Translations under genes and position numbers: made by a program
Notes under the pieces: model-generated
What the model was told of the DNA's origin: nothing
The model's database searches: none
What the model saw: only the letters and a program-made list of their open reading frames with translations
Assembly: GCF_905171775.1 (NCBI RefSeq)
Contig: NC_053497.1
Span: forward strand, 101,301,157-101,365,156
Origin: Rana temporaria
Taxonomy: Eukaryota; Chordata; Amphibia; Anura; Ranidae
Direction: 5' to 3'
DNA length: 64,000 bases
Shown here: piece by piece, positions 51,157-61,789 of the stretch
Layout of the letters: each line of letters opens with the position of its first letter
Position numbering within the stretch: position 1 is the first letter of the stretch

Positions 51157-54100
51157 ATGCCTCCTGACAAAGCTCACTCTGTTCCTTTATCACTTAAAAT
51201 ATCATCCATAAATGCAAAAGGGCTCAACATCCCTGAAAAAAGAACTAAACTTATCAACGAATTTTCCAGACGAAAAGCCAACATCATTCTTATACAGGAA
51301 ACCCACTTTAAATCTGATAAGATTCCAATAATAAGAGATAAAAGATTTCCAACTTCATTTCATGCTACCAATCCAATAGGTAAGACAAAAGGCGTTTCGG
51401 TATTGATATCCAGACAGACCCCATTTCAAATTGTGGACACTTTGATTGACCCCGAAGGTCGATATATTTTTCTGAAAGGGAAGCTGAATCAACACCCCAT
51501 TACTATTGTCAATGTCTATGCCCCAAACGTGAGACAGGTAGCCTTCTTCCGCAAAATCAAAGATCTCTTAACAACGTTCGCCTCAGGAACCCTCATTTTT
51601 GGGGGGGATTTTAACACTCCTTTAAATCCTCTTATAGATACCTCAAATGGTGCATCAAGCTTACCATTTAGGGCCCTAAAACAAATCAAGATTCAATTCC
51701 AAGACCTCATGCTTCATGACGCATGGAGAATCCTGAACCCTCAGACTAAGGATTACACATACTTCTCCAATATACACCAAAAATATTCCAGAATTGACTA
51801 CCTCCTCCTCTCACAGCCTGACCTTCCACTTCTGACGGACTCGAAAATTGAACCTATGACTCTTTCGGACCATCATCCAGTAACCATGACTTTGACTTTC
51901 CCAGAAAAGAACAACATAACTAAGACCTGGAGACTCAACACGGCGGTACTGAAAAACCCCTCTGACACATTAGAGTTTAAGGAGACATTAAACGACTATT
52001 TTTTGCGCAACGAAAATGACGATACTTCACTGACTACGCAATGGGAAGCTCACAAATGTGTCATAAGGGGAGAGTTTATTAAAAAATTGACCAGCATAAA
52101 AAAAGAACAACAATCCAAAATAAAATCCCTGTTAGAACGCATCCACCAGTTAGAACTTTCACACAAACGAACTTTGGCAATCTCTGCACTCGATGAGCTA
52201 ACGCACACTAGGGCACTCCTATCTGATGAGCTAAACATGAAAATTAAAAGACAGTATATATTGAGACATAGGATATACTACGAGCAAGGAAATAAATGTG
52301 GCAGATTACTTGCAAAAGCAGTTCAAAACAAGAAAACCGCTCACACCATTCATCAGATAGGGGACAAGCAAGGCGAGATGCATTCCTCGAATGATGAGAT
52401 TGCAAAACAGTTTGAACTTTATTACCAAAACCTCTATAACATTCCTTCCAATCCTAAATGCCCACAGAACTCAGATAAAAGAGCGAAACTTATACAAGAC
52501 TTCCTAGAACAATATGGCCCACCCCAAATTTCAGGGAACGCTGCTAAAGAACTGGAAAATCCCATCTCAGGCCCAGAATTCGACAGAGCTATCAAAGAAA
52601 TGAAGATAGGCAAGGCCCCAGGCCCGGACGGCCTACCCCTACAATACTATAAGACTTTCACCGAAATACTGAAACCGAGGTTCTTGAAGACGTTCCAGTC
52701 CCTTCACTCAGAACAACACCCCCCCAAACAACTTTTAGAAGCCCATATTACGGTGATACCCAAAGAGGGTAAAGACGCGACCCAGGTTACCAACTACAGG
52801 CCGATCTCCTTAATAAACGTAGACGTGAAAATCTACGCTAAAATCCTTGCAAATAGGATCCTCCCCTTATTAACTTCTTTAGTTTCCCTAGATCAAGTGG
52901 GATTTATCCCGGGTAGGGAGGGGCGCGACAATACAATAAAAGCTCTTAACATAAACCATTGGCTAACCTCTAAGCGGAAACAAGGCTTCTTCTTGTCCCT
53001 AGACGCCGAAAAGGCGTTCGATAGAGTGGCCTGGGACTTTATCGATGCAGTACTAAAACATATAGGCTTTTTGCCCCAAATGAGATCATATATTAAGGCC
53101 TTGTACTCAAATCCAACAGCAAGAGTCAGAGTTAATGGTCACCTATCGAACGCCTTCAACCTTCGAAATGGAACCAGACAGGGTTGTCCCCTATCCCCGC
53201 TATTATTTGTTCTGACACTTGAACCCCTGCTCAATAAAATTAGATCAAATAGAGACATTGTGGGAATTGAGATTCATGACAAAACATATAAAATAGCAGC
53301 CTTCGCTGACGATATGCTTCTTTTTCTCTCGAATCCTCATATTTCCATACCCAACCTTCTAAAAGATCTAGACCACTTCCATTTACTGTCAAATTTTAAA
53401 ATCAATCACTCCAAATCCAACGCCCTCAACATCTCCTTACCCAATGATAAGGTAGAACTATGCAAGAAAAACTTCCCATTTAGATGGGCCAACCACAGTA
53501 TCACATACCTAGGAATTGAAATCTCATCAAACCTGAAAGACCTCTTCCGTCTCAATTTCGAACCCGTTCTGAGAGAAACACAGGAAGATTTGAAGAGATG
53601 GAACGCACTAAATGTATCCTGGTTCGGCCGAGCCTCCCTGATTAAAATGACCATCCTACCACGGTTTCTCTATATTATGCAGACAATCCCAATCAAAATC
53701 CCCTTATCATTTTTCGCTGCTTTCAGAAAAGCTTGCTCCTCATTCATCTGGAGGGGTAAACCCCCTAGAATCAAATTCTCGCGACTAATTCTACCCAAGA
53801 GCAGAGGTGGAATAGCCCTTCCCGACCTTAGGAAGTACCATCAAGCTGCCCTACTGACGAGAATTGTAGACTGGAATATACATCACACAGTGAAAGACTG
53901 GGTCTCCCTAGAACAAGCGCAATACCCTCATGAACTAAAAACTCTACCATGGATCAATCCTAAGTATCACCCAAACTTCATAAAAACACATCCCCTTATT
54001 GGACCTACACTTGAAAGCTTCCGTAATACCTTTAAAGTCAAAAATCAGGCTCCATGGCTCAGCCCTCTTACACCGCTACGACACAACCCTGACTTCCCCC

Positions 54101-54999
54101 CAGGCATGGAAAAATCGTTTCCAACACATCAGTGGCCACGCAAAGAGATCCTGGCAAAACACTTTATTAAAAATGGGAAATTCCTCTCTAGAGAGGACAT
54201 CCTAAAAGAAATCAAACCGTGCCTCCTATCTCAATGGAACTATATTCAAATTAGACACTTTTTAACCAATAACGACAACGTCCTCCACTGGAAAAGGCCC
54301 CTCACTTCGCTAGAAAATCTCTGCACTAAAACATCCCCACACAGACATATTATTTCGACTGTATACAACTCGCTATTTGAAGACGACAATGATTTCTCCA
54401 GCTCACCCTGTAAAGCATGGGAAAGAGATCTAGACATAGAATTGACTGAAGATGATTGGGAGACAATTTATCTTTACGCACACAAGGGTTCACTAAATGT
54501 GGCCACACAAGAAAGTGGCTTCAAGATCATCACCAGATGGTATAGAACCCCTACAATTCTTCATAAAATTTCACCCCTGATGTCTGACAGATGTTGGAGA
54601 TGTAAAAGAGAGGAGGGCTCTATGTTACACGTTTGGTGGTCTTGTCCTCTAATTCAGTCCTTCTGGATTTCGGTACATGAAACAGTTAAATTAGTTACAT
54701 CATTAAACCTAAGCTTTACCCCTGCCCAGTATCTATTACATTTCAGTTCTTTGCCTAAAAATCAGTATTTGAAATCACTCCCCATGTTCATGATCAATGC
54801 AGCGCGGCACTGTATCCCTTGTCACTGGCGGTCTTCTAATACTCCAACAAAGGCTGAGTGGTTTAGGAGAATAAATAGCATGGAAAAAGTTGAGGAACTC
54901 ATTAGTATTTCCCAAGAAAGAATTACTAAATTCTATGCGACCTGGTCTAACTGGTCAACATTCAAAGACTCTCATCACTACAAATCTATTATAAAATAA
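51157..54999 (+). CDS. LINE ORF2 protein: endonuclease and reverse transcriptase
   Basis: 1,280 codons without a stop. AP-type endonuclease at residues 13-245: SSINAKGLN (16), IQETHF (46-51), GGDFNTPL (149-156), RIDYLLL (212-218) and SDHHP (237-241), so the catalytic acidic and His residues are all present. Reverse transcriptase: GKAPGPDGLPLQYYK (485), VIPKEGKDATQVTNYRPISL, SLDAEKAFDRVAWDF (motif A, 614), GTRQGCPLSPLLF and FADDML (motif C, about 716). The C-terminal Cys/His knuckle CWRCKREEGSMLHVWWSCP is near 1145. The length is in the L1 range. It nicks target DNA and copies the RNA in place. The ATG is preceded by GACAAAATG. It appears fully functional by motif inspection. Confidence 0.93.
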   Translation: MPPDKAHSVPLSLKISSINAKGLNIPEKRTKLINEFSRRKANIILIQETHFKSDKIPIIRDKRFPTSFHATNPIGKTKGVSVLISRQTPFQIVDTLIDPEGRYIFLKGKLNQHPITIVNVYAPNVRQVAFFRKIKDLLTTFASGTLIFGGDFNTPLNPLIDTSNGASSLPFRALKQIKIQFQDLMLHDAWRILNPQTKDYTYFSNIHQKYSRIDYLLLSQPDLPLLTDSKIEPMTLSDHHPVTMTLTFPEKNNITKTWRLNTAVLKNPSDTLEFKETLNDYFLRNENDDTSLTTQWEAHKCVIRGEFIKKLTSIKKEQQSKIKSLLERIHQLELSHKRTLAISALDELTHTRALLSDELNMKIKRQYILRHRIYYEQGNKCGRLLAKAVQNKKTAHTIHQIGDKQGEMHSSNDEIAKQFELYYQNLYNIPSNPKCPQNSDKRAKLIQDFLEQYGPPQISGNAAKELENPISGPEFDRAIKEMKIGKAPGPDGLPLQYYKTFTEILKPRFLKTFQSLHSEQHPPKQLLEAHITVIPKEGKDATQVTNYRPISLINVDVKIYAKILANRILPLLTSLVSLDQVGFIPGREGRDNTIKALNINHWLTSKRKQGFFLSLDAEKAFDRVAWDFIDAVLKHIGFLPQMRSYIKALYSNPTARVRVNGHLSNAFNLRNGTRQGCPLSPLLFVLTLEPLLNKIRSNRDIVGIEIHDKTYKIAAFADDMLLFLSNPHISIPNLLKDLDHFHLLSNFKINHSKSNALNISLPNDKVELCKKNFPFRWANHSITYLGIEISSNLKDLFRLNFEPVLRETQEDLKRWNALNVSWFGRASLIKMTILPRFLYIMQTIPIKIPLSFFAAFRKACSSFIWRGKPPRIKFSRLILPKSRGGIALPDLRKYHQAALLTRIVDWNIHHTVKDWVSLEQAQYPHELKTLPWINPKYHPNFIKTHPLIGPTLESFRNTFKVKNQAPWLSPLTPLRHNPDFPPGMEKSFPTHQWPRKEILAKHFIKNGKFLSREDILKEIKPCLLSQWNYIQIRHFLTNNDNVLHWKRPLTSLENLCTKTSPHRHIISTVYNSLFEDDNDFSSSPCKAWERDLDIELTEDDWETIYLYAHKGSLNVATQESGFKIITRWYRTPTILHKISPLMSDRCWRCKREEGSMLHVWWSCPLIQSFWISVHETVKLVTSLNLSFTPAQYLLHFSSLPKNQYLKSLPMFMINAARHCIPCHWRSSNTPTKAEWFRRINSMEKVEELISISQERITKFYATWSNWSTFKDSHHYKSIIK

Positions 55000-55299
55000 A
55001 GGTATAGATAGGAGCTGATATGGACATAATTCAGGACTGATAATTTTTTTTTTTTTCTTTTTTTTTTTTTCTCTTTCCCTCCCCCCCTCCCCCTCCTGTC
55101 CCCATTCCCCCCCCCTTCACAACTTTGCTTGACCAAGCAATCATATTCTCTCATCTTAGTTCTAAAATGAAGGCACTTTTGCTACTTATATGCCTATATG
55201 AAACTGATTATTTGCAACCTCTTTATGATTGTTCATTTTTTTGATGTATACAATCCTTCAAATTTATTGTGCTTCTGTTAATGTACAATGTATTATGCT

Positions 55300-55345
55300 T
55301 TATTATTCACCCAATAAAGACTCATTGTGAAAAAAAAAAAAAAAA
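55300..55345 (+). terminator. LINE poly(A) signal and tail
   Basis: CAATAAAGACTCATTGTG (AATAAA at 55312) followed by 16-17 A, ending at the right target duplication. Confidence 0.8.
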
Positions 55346-55356
55346 ACATATGGATG

Positions 55357-56560
55357 CTGCCGGTCCGCCGGTATTTACATATGAATTCCGGTATTTACAT
55401 GTAAACACAGGGTCTGCAGGTGAGTCATCTGTACACAACAATAGGGCAGAGCTGGGCAGAACTGGGCAGCATTAGTAACAGAACTTCACACTGAGATATT
55501 AGGACACAGCAAAGGACTAAAACTTCAAGGGTCAAGGGAATTTAAACTGGGATAGTTGGCAAGTATGAGGCAGCTGCTTTGGGCCCCAGAACAATGACAG
55601 GGCCCAGTGCAGCTGACCCTTTTGCCCTGCCTTAAAGACTGCCCTTGTCACATGATCCAGAGGCAGCGGCACCTGTGTCAAGAACACTTTACACAGGGAT
55701 GAAATAAAAGAGTTGTGATGTCACCCACCAGCTTCTATTGCCCCCCTTTGGTCATTGCTCCCCCATTTCCTGCAGCAGATGCTCACTGACAGTTAAGCTG
55801 CTACTTCTGGATCATCTGACCAAGCAGAAACCAAGCTGAAGTGAAGGATTCCCTTTCACCACTTTTACCCTTTGAGGTGGTGACAATGAATGTGCGAACA
55901 TGATACAAGAGATGGTCAGAGACTGTGCGGACATGATACAAGAGATGGTCTTATGATAATGACAAACTCTCACCTGTCTAACATGGTAACACCACATTGC
56001 TTTAGCAGCCACCAAATAATAGAGCCACAGCCACAGATGATCCCGCCACAGACAGGGTGCAGACAGGTGATCCCTCTATACAAGGCATGTCCAAAGTCCG
56101 GCCCGTGCTCTGGTTTCATACGGTCCCACTGGTAATTTGGATATATATCTTTTGTGGCCCCCAATGATTCCCCAAGCTCATCCTTAGACTCTTCACCACA
56201 CATAGTCACAAAGGCAAGAGAATTATTGTTGGGCAAAGTATTAATTTTTGCATTTAATTTTAATGGTTCAAAGAATATCAGGCAAAATGTTCGGACCCTC
56301 ACAAATGTTCACTTCATCAAATCTGGACCTCTTTGAAAACCTCCATGGCCCTCCATTACCCCAGTGCGTGTTGGCCAGCTCACCCGCCAGTCTAAGGACA
56401 CCCAGTGCCATCTTTAATATTGATTGGACCCTGGGCAAACATTTTTCTGAGCCCCCCCACCCCTAGAAATTTTGCCCTCCGCCCCAACATCCCAAAAAAC
56501 AAACACGCATATAGACTTATCTAAAACAAAAAATCTTTAATAATGTAAACATAAAGATCT
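55357..56560. other. Unassigned non-coding DNA
   Basis: No long frame or recognised repeat. CCGGTATTTACAT occurs twice near 55368-55400. A short direct repeat, GACATGATACAAGAGATGGTC, lies near 55896-55950. Confidence 0.35.
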
Positions 56561-56564
56561 GGTT

Positions 56565-56870
56565 CACACTCACTGATTGCTCCAAGCTCACTGATTGGTT
56601 GCTAGAGGTTACTGCACATCATTCCTGCTCGCTGATTGGTTGCTATAGGTTACTGCAAATCATTACTGCTCACTGGTTGCTAGAGGTTAATGCATATCAT
56701 TACCACTCACCCATTGGTTGCTAGAGGTTGCTGCACAATATTACCTCTCAATGATTGGTTGCTAGAGGTTACTGCACATAATTACCACTCATTGATTGGT
56801 TGCTAGAGGTTACTGCACATCATTACCACTCACTCGTTGGTTGCTAGAGGTTACTGCACATCATTACCAT
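56565..56870. repeat. 48-bp minisatellite, left part
   Basis: About six units of TGATTGGTTGCTAGAGGTTA followed by CTGCACATCATTACCACTCA. It is interrupted by hAT3 and continues at 61138-61262. Before the insertion the two parts formed one array. Confidence 0.85.
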
Positions 56871-57021
56871 TAGAGATGGCCTGCCGGTTCGCCCTGGCGG
56901 TCGTTTCGAGGCGAACTTTGCTCGTCCGCGGTCCGCCTAAATCTTGCGATGTTCGCGGCGGTCCGCAATGTTACATGGGTAAGAACTTTGACCTATGACA
57001 CATCCATCAGGCGGTGCAGGA

Positions 57022-57072
57022 CAGCCAATTGAGACATTTCAGCACATGGACATACCCCCTACCTTATAAATA
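57022..57072 (+). promoter_or_regulatory. hAT3 promoter: CCAAT and TATA boxes
   Basis: AGCCAATTGAG at 57024-57034 and CTTATAAATAG at 57063-57073, in the same arrangement relative to the left end as in hAT1. Function inferred. Confidence 0.5.
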
Positions 57073-57109
57073 GACCTGATCTGGCAGCCATCTTACATTC
57101 TGCTTTTTG

Positions 57110-58020
57110 GCAGTGTAGGGAGAGGGTGCTGTTTGGAGCAGGGACAGGCTGTATTCAATCAAATAGCTATCTAAAAGGTCCACAAAAGTCCTTTTAAGGA
57201 CTGGTAAAGGTGTGCTACTTGCTGTGCAGTATATAGGCGTCTAATACATTCATATACTTTTTGTCAGTGTTGGGAGAGGTTGGCGTTTCCAGCAGGGACA
57301 GGCTGTATTCAATCAAATAGCTATCTAAAAGGTCCACAAAAGTCCTTTCAAGGACTGGTATAGGTGTGCTACTTGCTGCGCAGTATATAGGTGTGTAATA
57401 CATTCATATACTTTTTGTCAGTGTAGGGACAGGTTGGCGTTTCCAGCAGGGACAGACTTTAGCGACACAAATCACTACCTAACAGGTCCACAAAAGTCCT
57501 TGCAAGCACTGGTATAGGTGTGCTACTTGCTCTGCAGTACATAGGTGTGTAATACATTCATATACTTTTTGTCAGTGTAGTGAGAGGTTGGCGTTTCCAG
57601 CAGGGACAGACTTTAGCGACACAAATCGCTACCTAACAGGTCCACAAAAGTCCTTTCAAGCACTGGTATAGGTGTGCTTCTTGCTCTGCAGTACATAGGT
57701 GTGTAATACATTCATTCATATACTTTTTGTCAGTGTAGGGAGAGGTTGGTGTTTCCAGCAGGGACAGACTTTAGCAACACAAATCGCTACCTAACAGGTC
57801 CACAAAAGTCCTTTCAAGCACTGGTATAGGTGTGCTACTTGCTCTGCAGTACATAGGCGTGTAATACATTCATATACTTTTTGTCAGTGTAAGGACAGGT
57901 TGCTGTTTCCAGCAGGGACAGACTGTAGCGACACAAATCGCTACCTAACAGGTCCACAAAAGTCCTTTCAAGCACTGGTATAGGTGTGCCACTTGCTCTG
58001 CAGTATATAGGTGTAATATA
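57110..58020. repeat. 154-bp minisatellite in the hAT3 leader
   Basis: Six units; the block GGTCCACAAAAGTCCTTT starts near 57179, 57332, 57486, 57640, 57798 and 57951 (153-158 bp apart). Each also has CATATACTTTTTGTCAGTGT and GGCGTTTCCAGCAGGGACAG. Short minus-strand frames are repeat products. Confidence 0.9.
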
Positions 58021-58281
58021 CACTTATAATATACTTTCAAATATAGAAAGCATATTATAGTGGGTTTGTATTGTGCAGCATTGTGACTGGCGGTGTATTT
58101 GGTTACTGCTGAATTTTTGCCTCTTTAGCTGCTACCTACATTAAAAAAAAATCCTGAAAAAAAAGTTTCAACAGGTGCGATAAACCAGTGGCCCCCCAAA
58201 ACGACAGATTTTGTTATATACCTTCTTCCACATATACTGCACTTCTCTAGAGACTTTTGTTGTCACAGGGTCATTTAAAAA

Positions 58282-60031
58282 ATGACAGGCAGAGGAAGAG
58301 GCAGGCCCTTCCGCAGGGGTGGTAGGGGTAGGACAGGAGCACCAGGCCGGAGCCAAAGTGGGAAGTGGCACAATGTTTGTTCGATTACGTCAAAGGACGC
58401 ACCAGACTTGGTTGAGTGGCTCGCCACCAACACCACCACCACCACCACCATATACCCTCCGCTTGAGTCACAGGAGTTATTTTCCGATACATCAGAAGAC
58501 ATTTCGGATGCGCAGCCATTCTTGGCATTGGATCAGGAAGAGGAGGTAGCAACAGACAGCACTCAGCAGTCTGACAACAGTACTCAGATCAGCCCAAGGA
58601 GGTTGGTGCCCGCTGTTGCTGCCTACTCTGAGATCTCTATTGTTAGTGATGGGGAAGGTGACGTCGATAATGACGTGTCTACAGACATCGCGTGGGTGCC
58701 CACAAGAGAGGAAGAGGAGGGGAGTTCAGAGGGAGAGATGGACCAGAAGATAGGAAGGAGAAGCAGGCCGAACTTACATTGCACAGGAGGGACAAACCAG
58801 ACTCCTAATGTATCAGGAGCGAGCCATCAACCATGTACGGTCACATCTGGCGCTCCCAGAACGCCGGCCCATGGCTCCGCAGTGTGGGCTTTTTTTACCG
58901 TGTCCGCTGCAGACAATAGTGTTGCCATCTGCAGCCTTTGCAGTCAACGCATAAGTCGCGGTAAGCCCAACACTCACCTAGGGACGACCGCCTTAAGAAG
59001 GCACCTGGCCCTCCCATCACCGAGCCCAGTGGGAGCAACGCCAACAGAACCCACAAAACCACACTCCAGGCTCTCACCGTCCAGCCTCTTCTCCTTCTCC
59101 TTCCCCTCTATGCTCACAATTGTCCTCCACTCCACCTTCCATCATGCCTTCCTCACGTTTTTCTGCAAAAAGGCAGGTTTCCGTGGCCCAAATGTTCGAT
59201 CGTAAAAAAACGATGACGCCGGATAACCCTCTTGTCCAATGGTTGACCGCTGGCTTGTCGGAACTGATAGCCCGCCAACTACTGCCATATAAACTGGTGA
59301 ACTCGGAGGCCTTTCAAAAATTTCGGACACATTATCCTGAATAATGAGCAGGAGCCAGGCCAGTACAGCGCTTCCAGTTTAGTGCAAATGGGGGCCTTCA
59401 TGCTCCAGTGTTTTAAGAGGGACCCCCATATAAAAAGCATAAAGGGCGAGGACCAGTACTGGGTGGGAACGTACTTAGACCCTCGGTACAAACAAAACAT
59501 GGCGGAAATGTTACCACCATCACAGAGGGCTATCAGAATGCAACACTTCCAGGCCTTGCTTCGAGAAATGCTGCATTCTGATTTTGCGTCTGCTGGCAGA
59601 GGAATTTCCACTCGCAGAGAAACAGTTTTGGGTACCAATCCAACAGTGCCTGCAATAAGAGGTTGGTTTGAAGATGTCTTGGTTACTAATGATATGAGAT
59701 CATTCTTTCAGCCGACCCATCGACAGCTGTCCTCCGGATCCAGCATCATGGAACGCCTAGACCGACAGGTGTCCGACTACATTGGGTTAACGGCCGATGT
59801 GGACGCACTGAGAAGTGATGAACCCCTGGACTACTGGGTGGGCAGGCTTGACCTCTGGCCAGAGCTTGCACAATTTGCAATGGAACTGTTGGCTTGCCCC
59901 TCATCCAGTGTCCTGTCCGAAAGGACGTTCAGCGCAGCAGGCGCGTTGTGACCGATAAGCGCACTCGCCTAGCTCACAACAGTGTTGACTACCTTACATT
60001 AATAAAAATGAATGAAGCATGGATCAGGTAG
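58282..60031 (+). pseudogene. hAT3 transposase, catalytic core deleted
   Basis: The N-terminal RG-rich start, acidic leader with AWVPTREEEE (about residue 137-146) and BED finger (C217, C220, H241) are in one frame to about 59020. The expected second His of the finger is a Ser (HLALPS). After a frame change comes a second piece, VAQMFDRKKTMTP to ARQLLPYKLVNSEAFQKF, ending at a stop at 59342. It continues abruptly with MGAFMLQCFKRDPHIKSIKG, so the region with both catalytic aspartates (TxDxW and CDNGxN blocks) is gone. The C-terminal SSVLSERTFSAAG is present; one further frame change near 59940 precedes VTDKRTRLAHNSVDY and the end at 60031. Confidence 0.85.
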
Positions 60032-60071
60032 GAATTCAACACATGTGACCAGTAGGCCATGTTTCATTCAA

Positions 60072-60396
60072 GAGTTTGGGGGTTCTCTACATCATATCAA
60101 CTTTAGCATGTAGAGAAATAGCATCAACCCCTAGCATAGAAAAGTTAGAGCGAACATGTTCAACAACTAGGACAAGGCCTATAAGTATTTTATACTTCTG
60201 TCAAGCACGTAGTAAATTGTATTTTTAGTAACAAGTATTAATTGCATACGAGAGATAGTGTAGCTCAGGTACTTTGAGGATACACGTATAATACACAAGT
60301 TGTATTGAACATGTTCGCTCTAACTTTTCTATGCTAGGGGTTGATGCTATTTCTCTACATGCTAAAGTTGATATGATGTAGAGAACCCCCAAACTC
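60072..60396. repeat. Inverted repeat with ~88-bp arms in hAT3
   Basis: 60072-60159 (GAGTTTGGGGGTTCTCTACA...GCGAACATGTTCAA) pairs with 60308-60396 almost perfectly; the loop is about 150 bp. It lies in the 3' untranslated part of the transposase gene. GTAACGCCTGGGG-type blocks near 60410 and 60597 repeat just outside. Confidence 0.85.
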
Positions 60397-60694
60397 CTGC
60401 TGCTAGGAGTGACGCCTGGGGTCCCTTACTGATAATCACCTGCATGTAGTGGTGTATTGGGATATTGACCTTGAACTAATTTTAAACGCTAAGCCTTGGT
60501 CACATGTTGTAATGCGTCCATGCTTAGTAGCTCAATGCCTTTCTTTATGTGACACAGAGATGATGTATAGATCCCCCAAACTCCTGTTGCGAGGAGTAAC
60601 GCCTGGGGCCTAATACTGAGTTGTCGCATAGAGAATCGCATTGAATTCCTTGCTAACTGCAGTTGTGGTTCACTCCGTTCACCAGTGCTGTTAC

Positions 60695-60915
60695 AATGCC
60701 TAATGCACCACCAGCCACAGAATACAAGGTTGTTTGCTGTCAGGTGAACGCCTATGGGCTAATTTTTGGGACCTGTAATGGCCGACACTTACTTCTGTAT
60801 CCGGTGACTAGCTTAATGTACCTCCAGCCACAGAATACAAAGTTGTTTGCTGTTAGGTGAACGCCTGTCCGCTAATTTTTGGGGCTTGTAATGGCCGGCA
60901 CTTACTTATGTATTC
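60695..60915. repeat. 115-bp direct repeat in hAT3
   Basis: Two units: CAGCCACAGAATACAARGTT then GTTTGCTGTYAGGTGAACGC and GGCTAATTTTTGGG/GCTAATTTTTGGGG, starting at about 60712 and 60826. Confidence 0.8.
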
Positions 60916-61137
60916 GGTTTTTCACTTAATACTTCTGGTAGGTCAGTGTCCATGTTGTAGGACTATTTGTGCACAGCTAGTAAGTATTTTGTGGCTGCAA
61001 ATATGACCTGCAGGTTTTTAATATTCGCCTGCCATTAAAGTCAATGGGGCCTGCCGCAAACTTGCGGTTCGCGGACATTTGCGAAAGTTCACGGTTAGCG
61101 TGCTTGAACCGTCCCGTCGGATTTTCGTCCATCACTA

Positions 61138-61262
61138 ATTACCATTCACTCATTGGTTGCTAGAGGTTACTGCAGATTATTACCGTTCACTCATTGGTTG
61201 CTAGAGGTTACCACACATTATTACTGCTCACTGATTGTTTGCTAGAGATTACAGCACATAGT
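61138..61262. repeat. 48-bp minisatellite, right part
   Basis: Two to three units continuing the array interrupted by hAT3 (CTCATTGGTTGCTAGAGGTT at 61150 and 61194). Confidence 0.8.
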
Positions 61263-61785
61263 TGCCTCTCACGTGGCGTAGGGGGTTCTCTTTAAAATCT
61301 ATACCAGACCCAAGGGTCTGGTATTCTCTTAGAGGGGAACCCATGCCGGTTTTTTATTTAAAAGTTGGCGTGGAGTTGCCCCTCAAGAGTCATACCAGAA
61401 ACAGTGCCTGGTATTGTTGGGGATCCAAGTCAGATCCCTGTTCATTGAAGTCGGACGCGTCTCTGATTTCAAGTCGCAGGGCAAAGTACCAGTGTGAACC
61501 CGGCCTGATGGATAGATGAAGGGAAGATGACTTGGAGGGAGCTCAACCCTCCTTAAAGACGCAGGAACACACTAAACACCCAGCACATTGCACAATGACA
61601 GCAAAGGTGTTGCCTGACCAATATGACAACAATACAAAAAAAGGTCACTGGCCCTACCTATAACTGGTCTTCACAGCAAGGAGCACTGCGAGGGCAGACG
61701 CATGTCAAATTAAACCAAAGAATTTCCATGCTCAACTTAACCAAACAGCCAGCGACCAACCAAATTAACCTCCTATAATAATTGG
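61263..61785. other. Unassigned non-coding DNA
   Basis: A mirrored pair, ACCAGACCCAAGGGTCTGGT, forms a small hairpin at 61304-61323. No gene or element recognised. Confidence 0.4.
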
Positions 61786-61789
61786 GGGT

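Larger units (their letters stand above)
48087..55345 (+). mobile_element. Full-length L1/Tx1-like LINE with two open ORFs
   Basis: Flanked by an exact 11-bp duplication ACATATGGATG (48076-48086 and 55346-55356) and ending in AATAAAGACTCATTGTG plus about 16 A. The 5' end is GGGGCGTGGCC, a start I associate with complete vertebrate L1-like elements. A 147-bp leader is followed by ORF1 (48234-49358) and ORF2 (51157-54999), both uninterrupted. The 1.8-kb gap between the ORFs is long for an L1. A G/C/T homopolymer-rich tail (55041-55120) precedes the poly(A) signal. Open ORFs, a clean duplication and an intact tail all point to a recent insertion. Confidence 0.88.
56871..61137 (+). mobile_element. 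hAT transposon 3, internally deleted
   Basis: Terminal repeats TAGAGATGGCC (56871) and, on the complement of the right end, TAGTGATGGAC. A perfect 8-bp duplication ATTACCAT flanks it at 56863-56870 and 61138-61145. Contents in order: CCAAT/TATA promoter, 154-bp minisatellite, transposase pseudogene without its catalytic centre, a large inverted repeat, 115-bp direct repeats, and a subterminal ATTAAAGTCAATGGGG block (61034-61049) very like one in hAT1. At 4.3 kb it is a defective derivative of an autonomous element. Confidence 0.88.
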
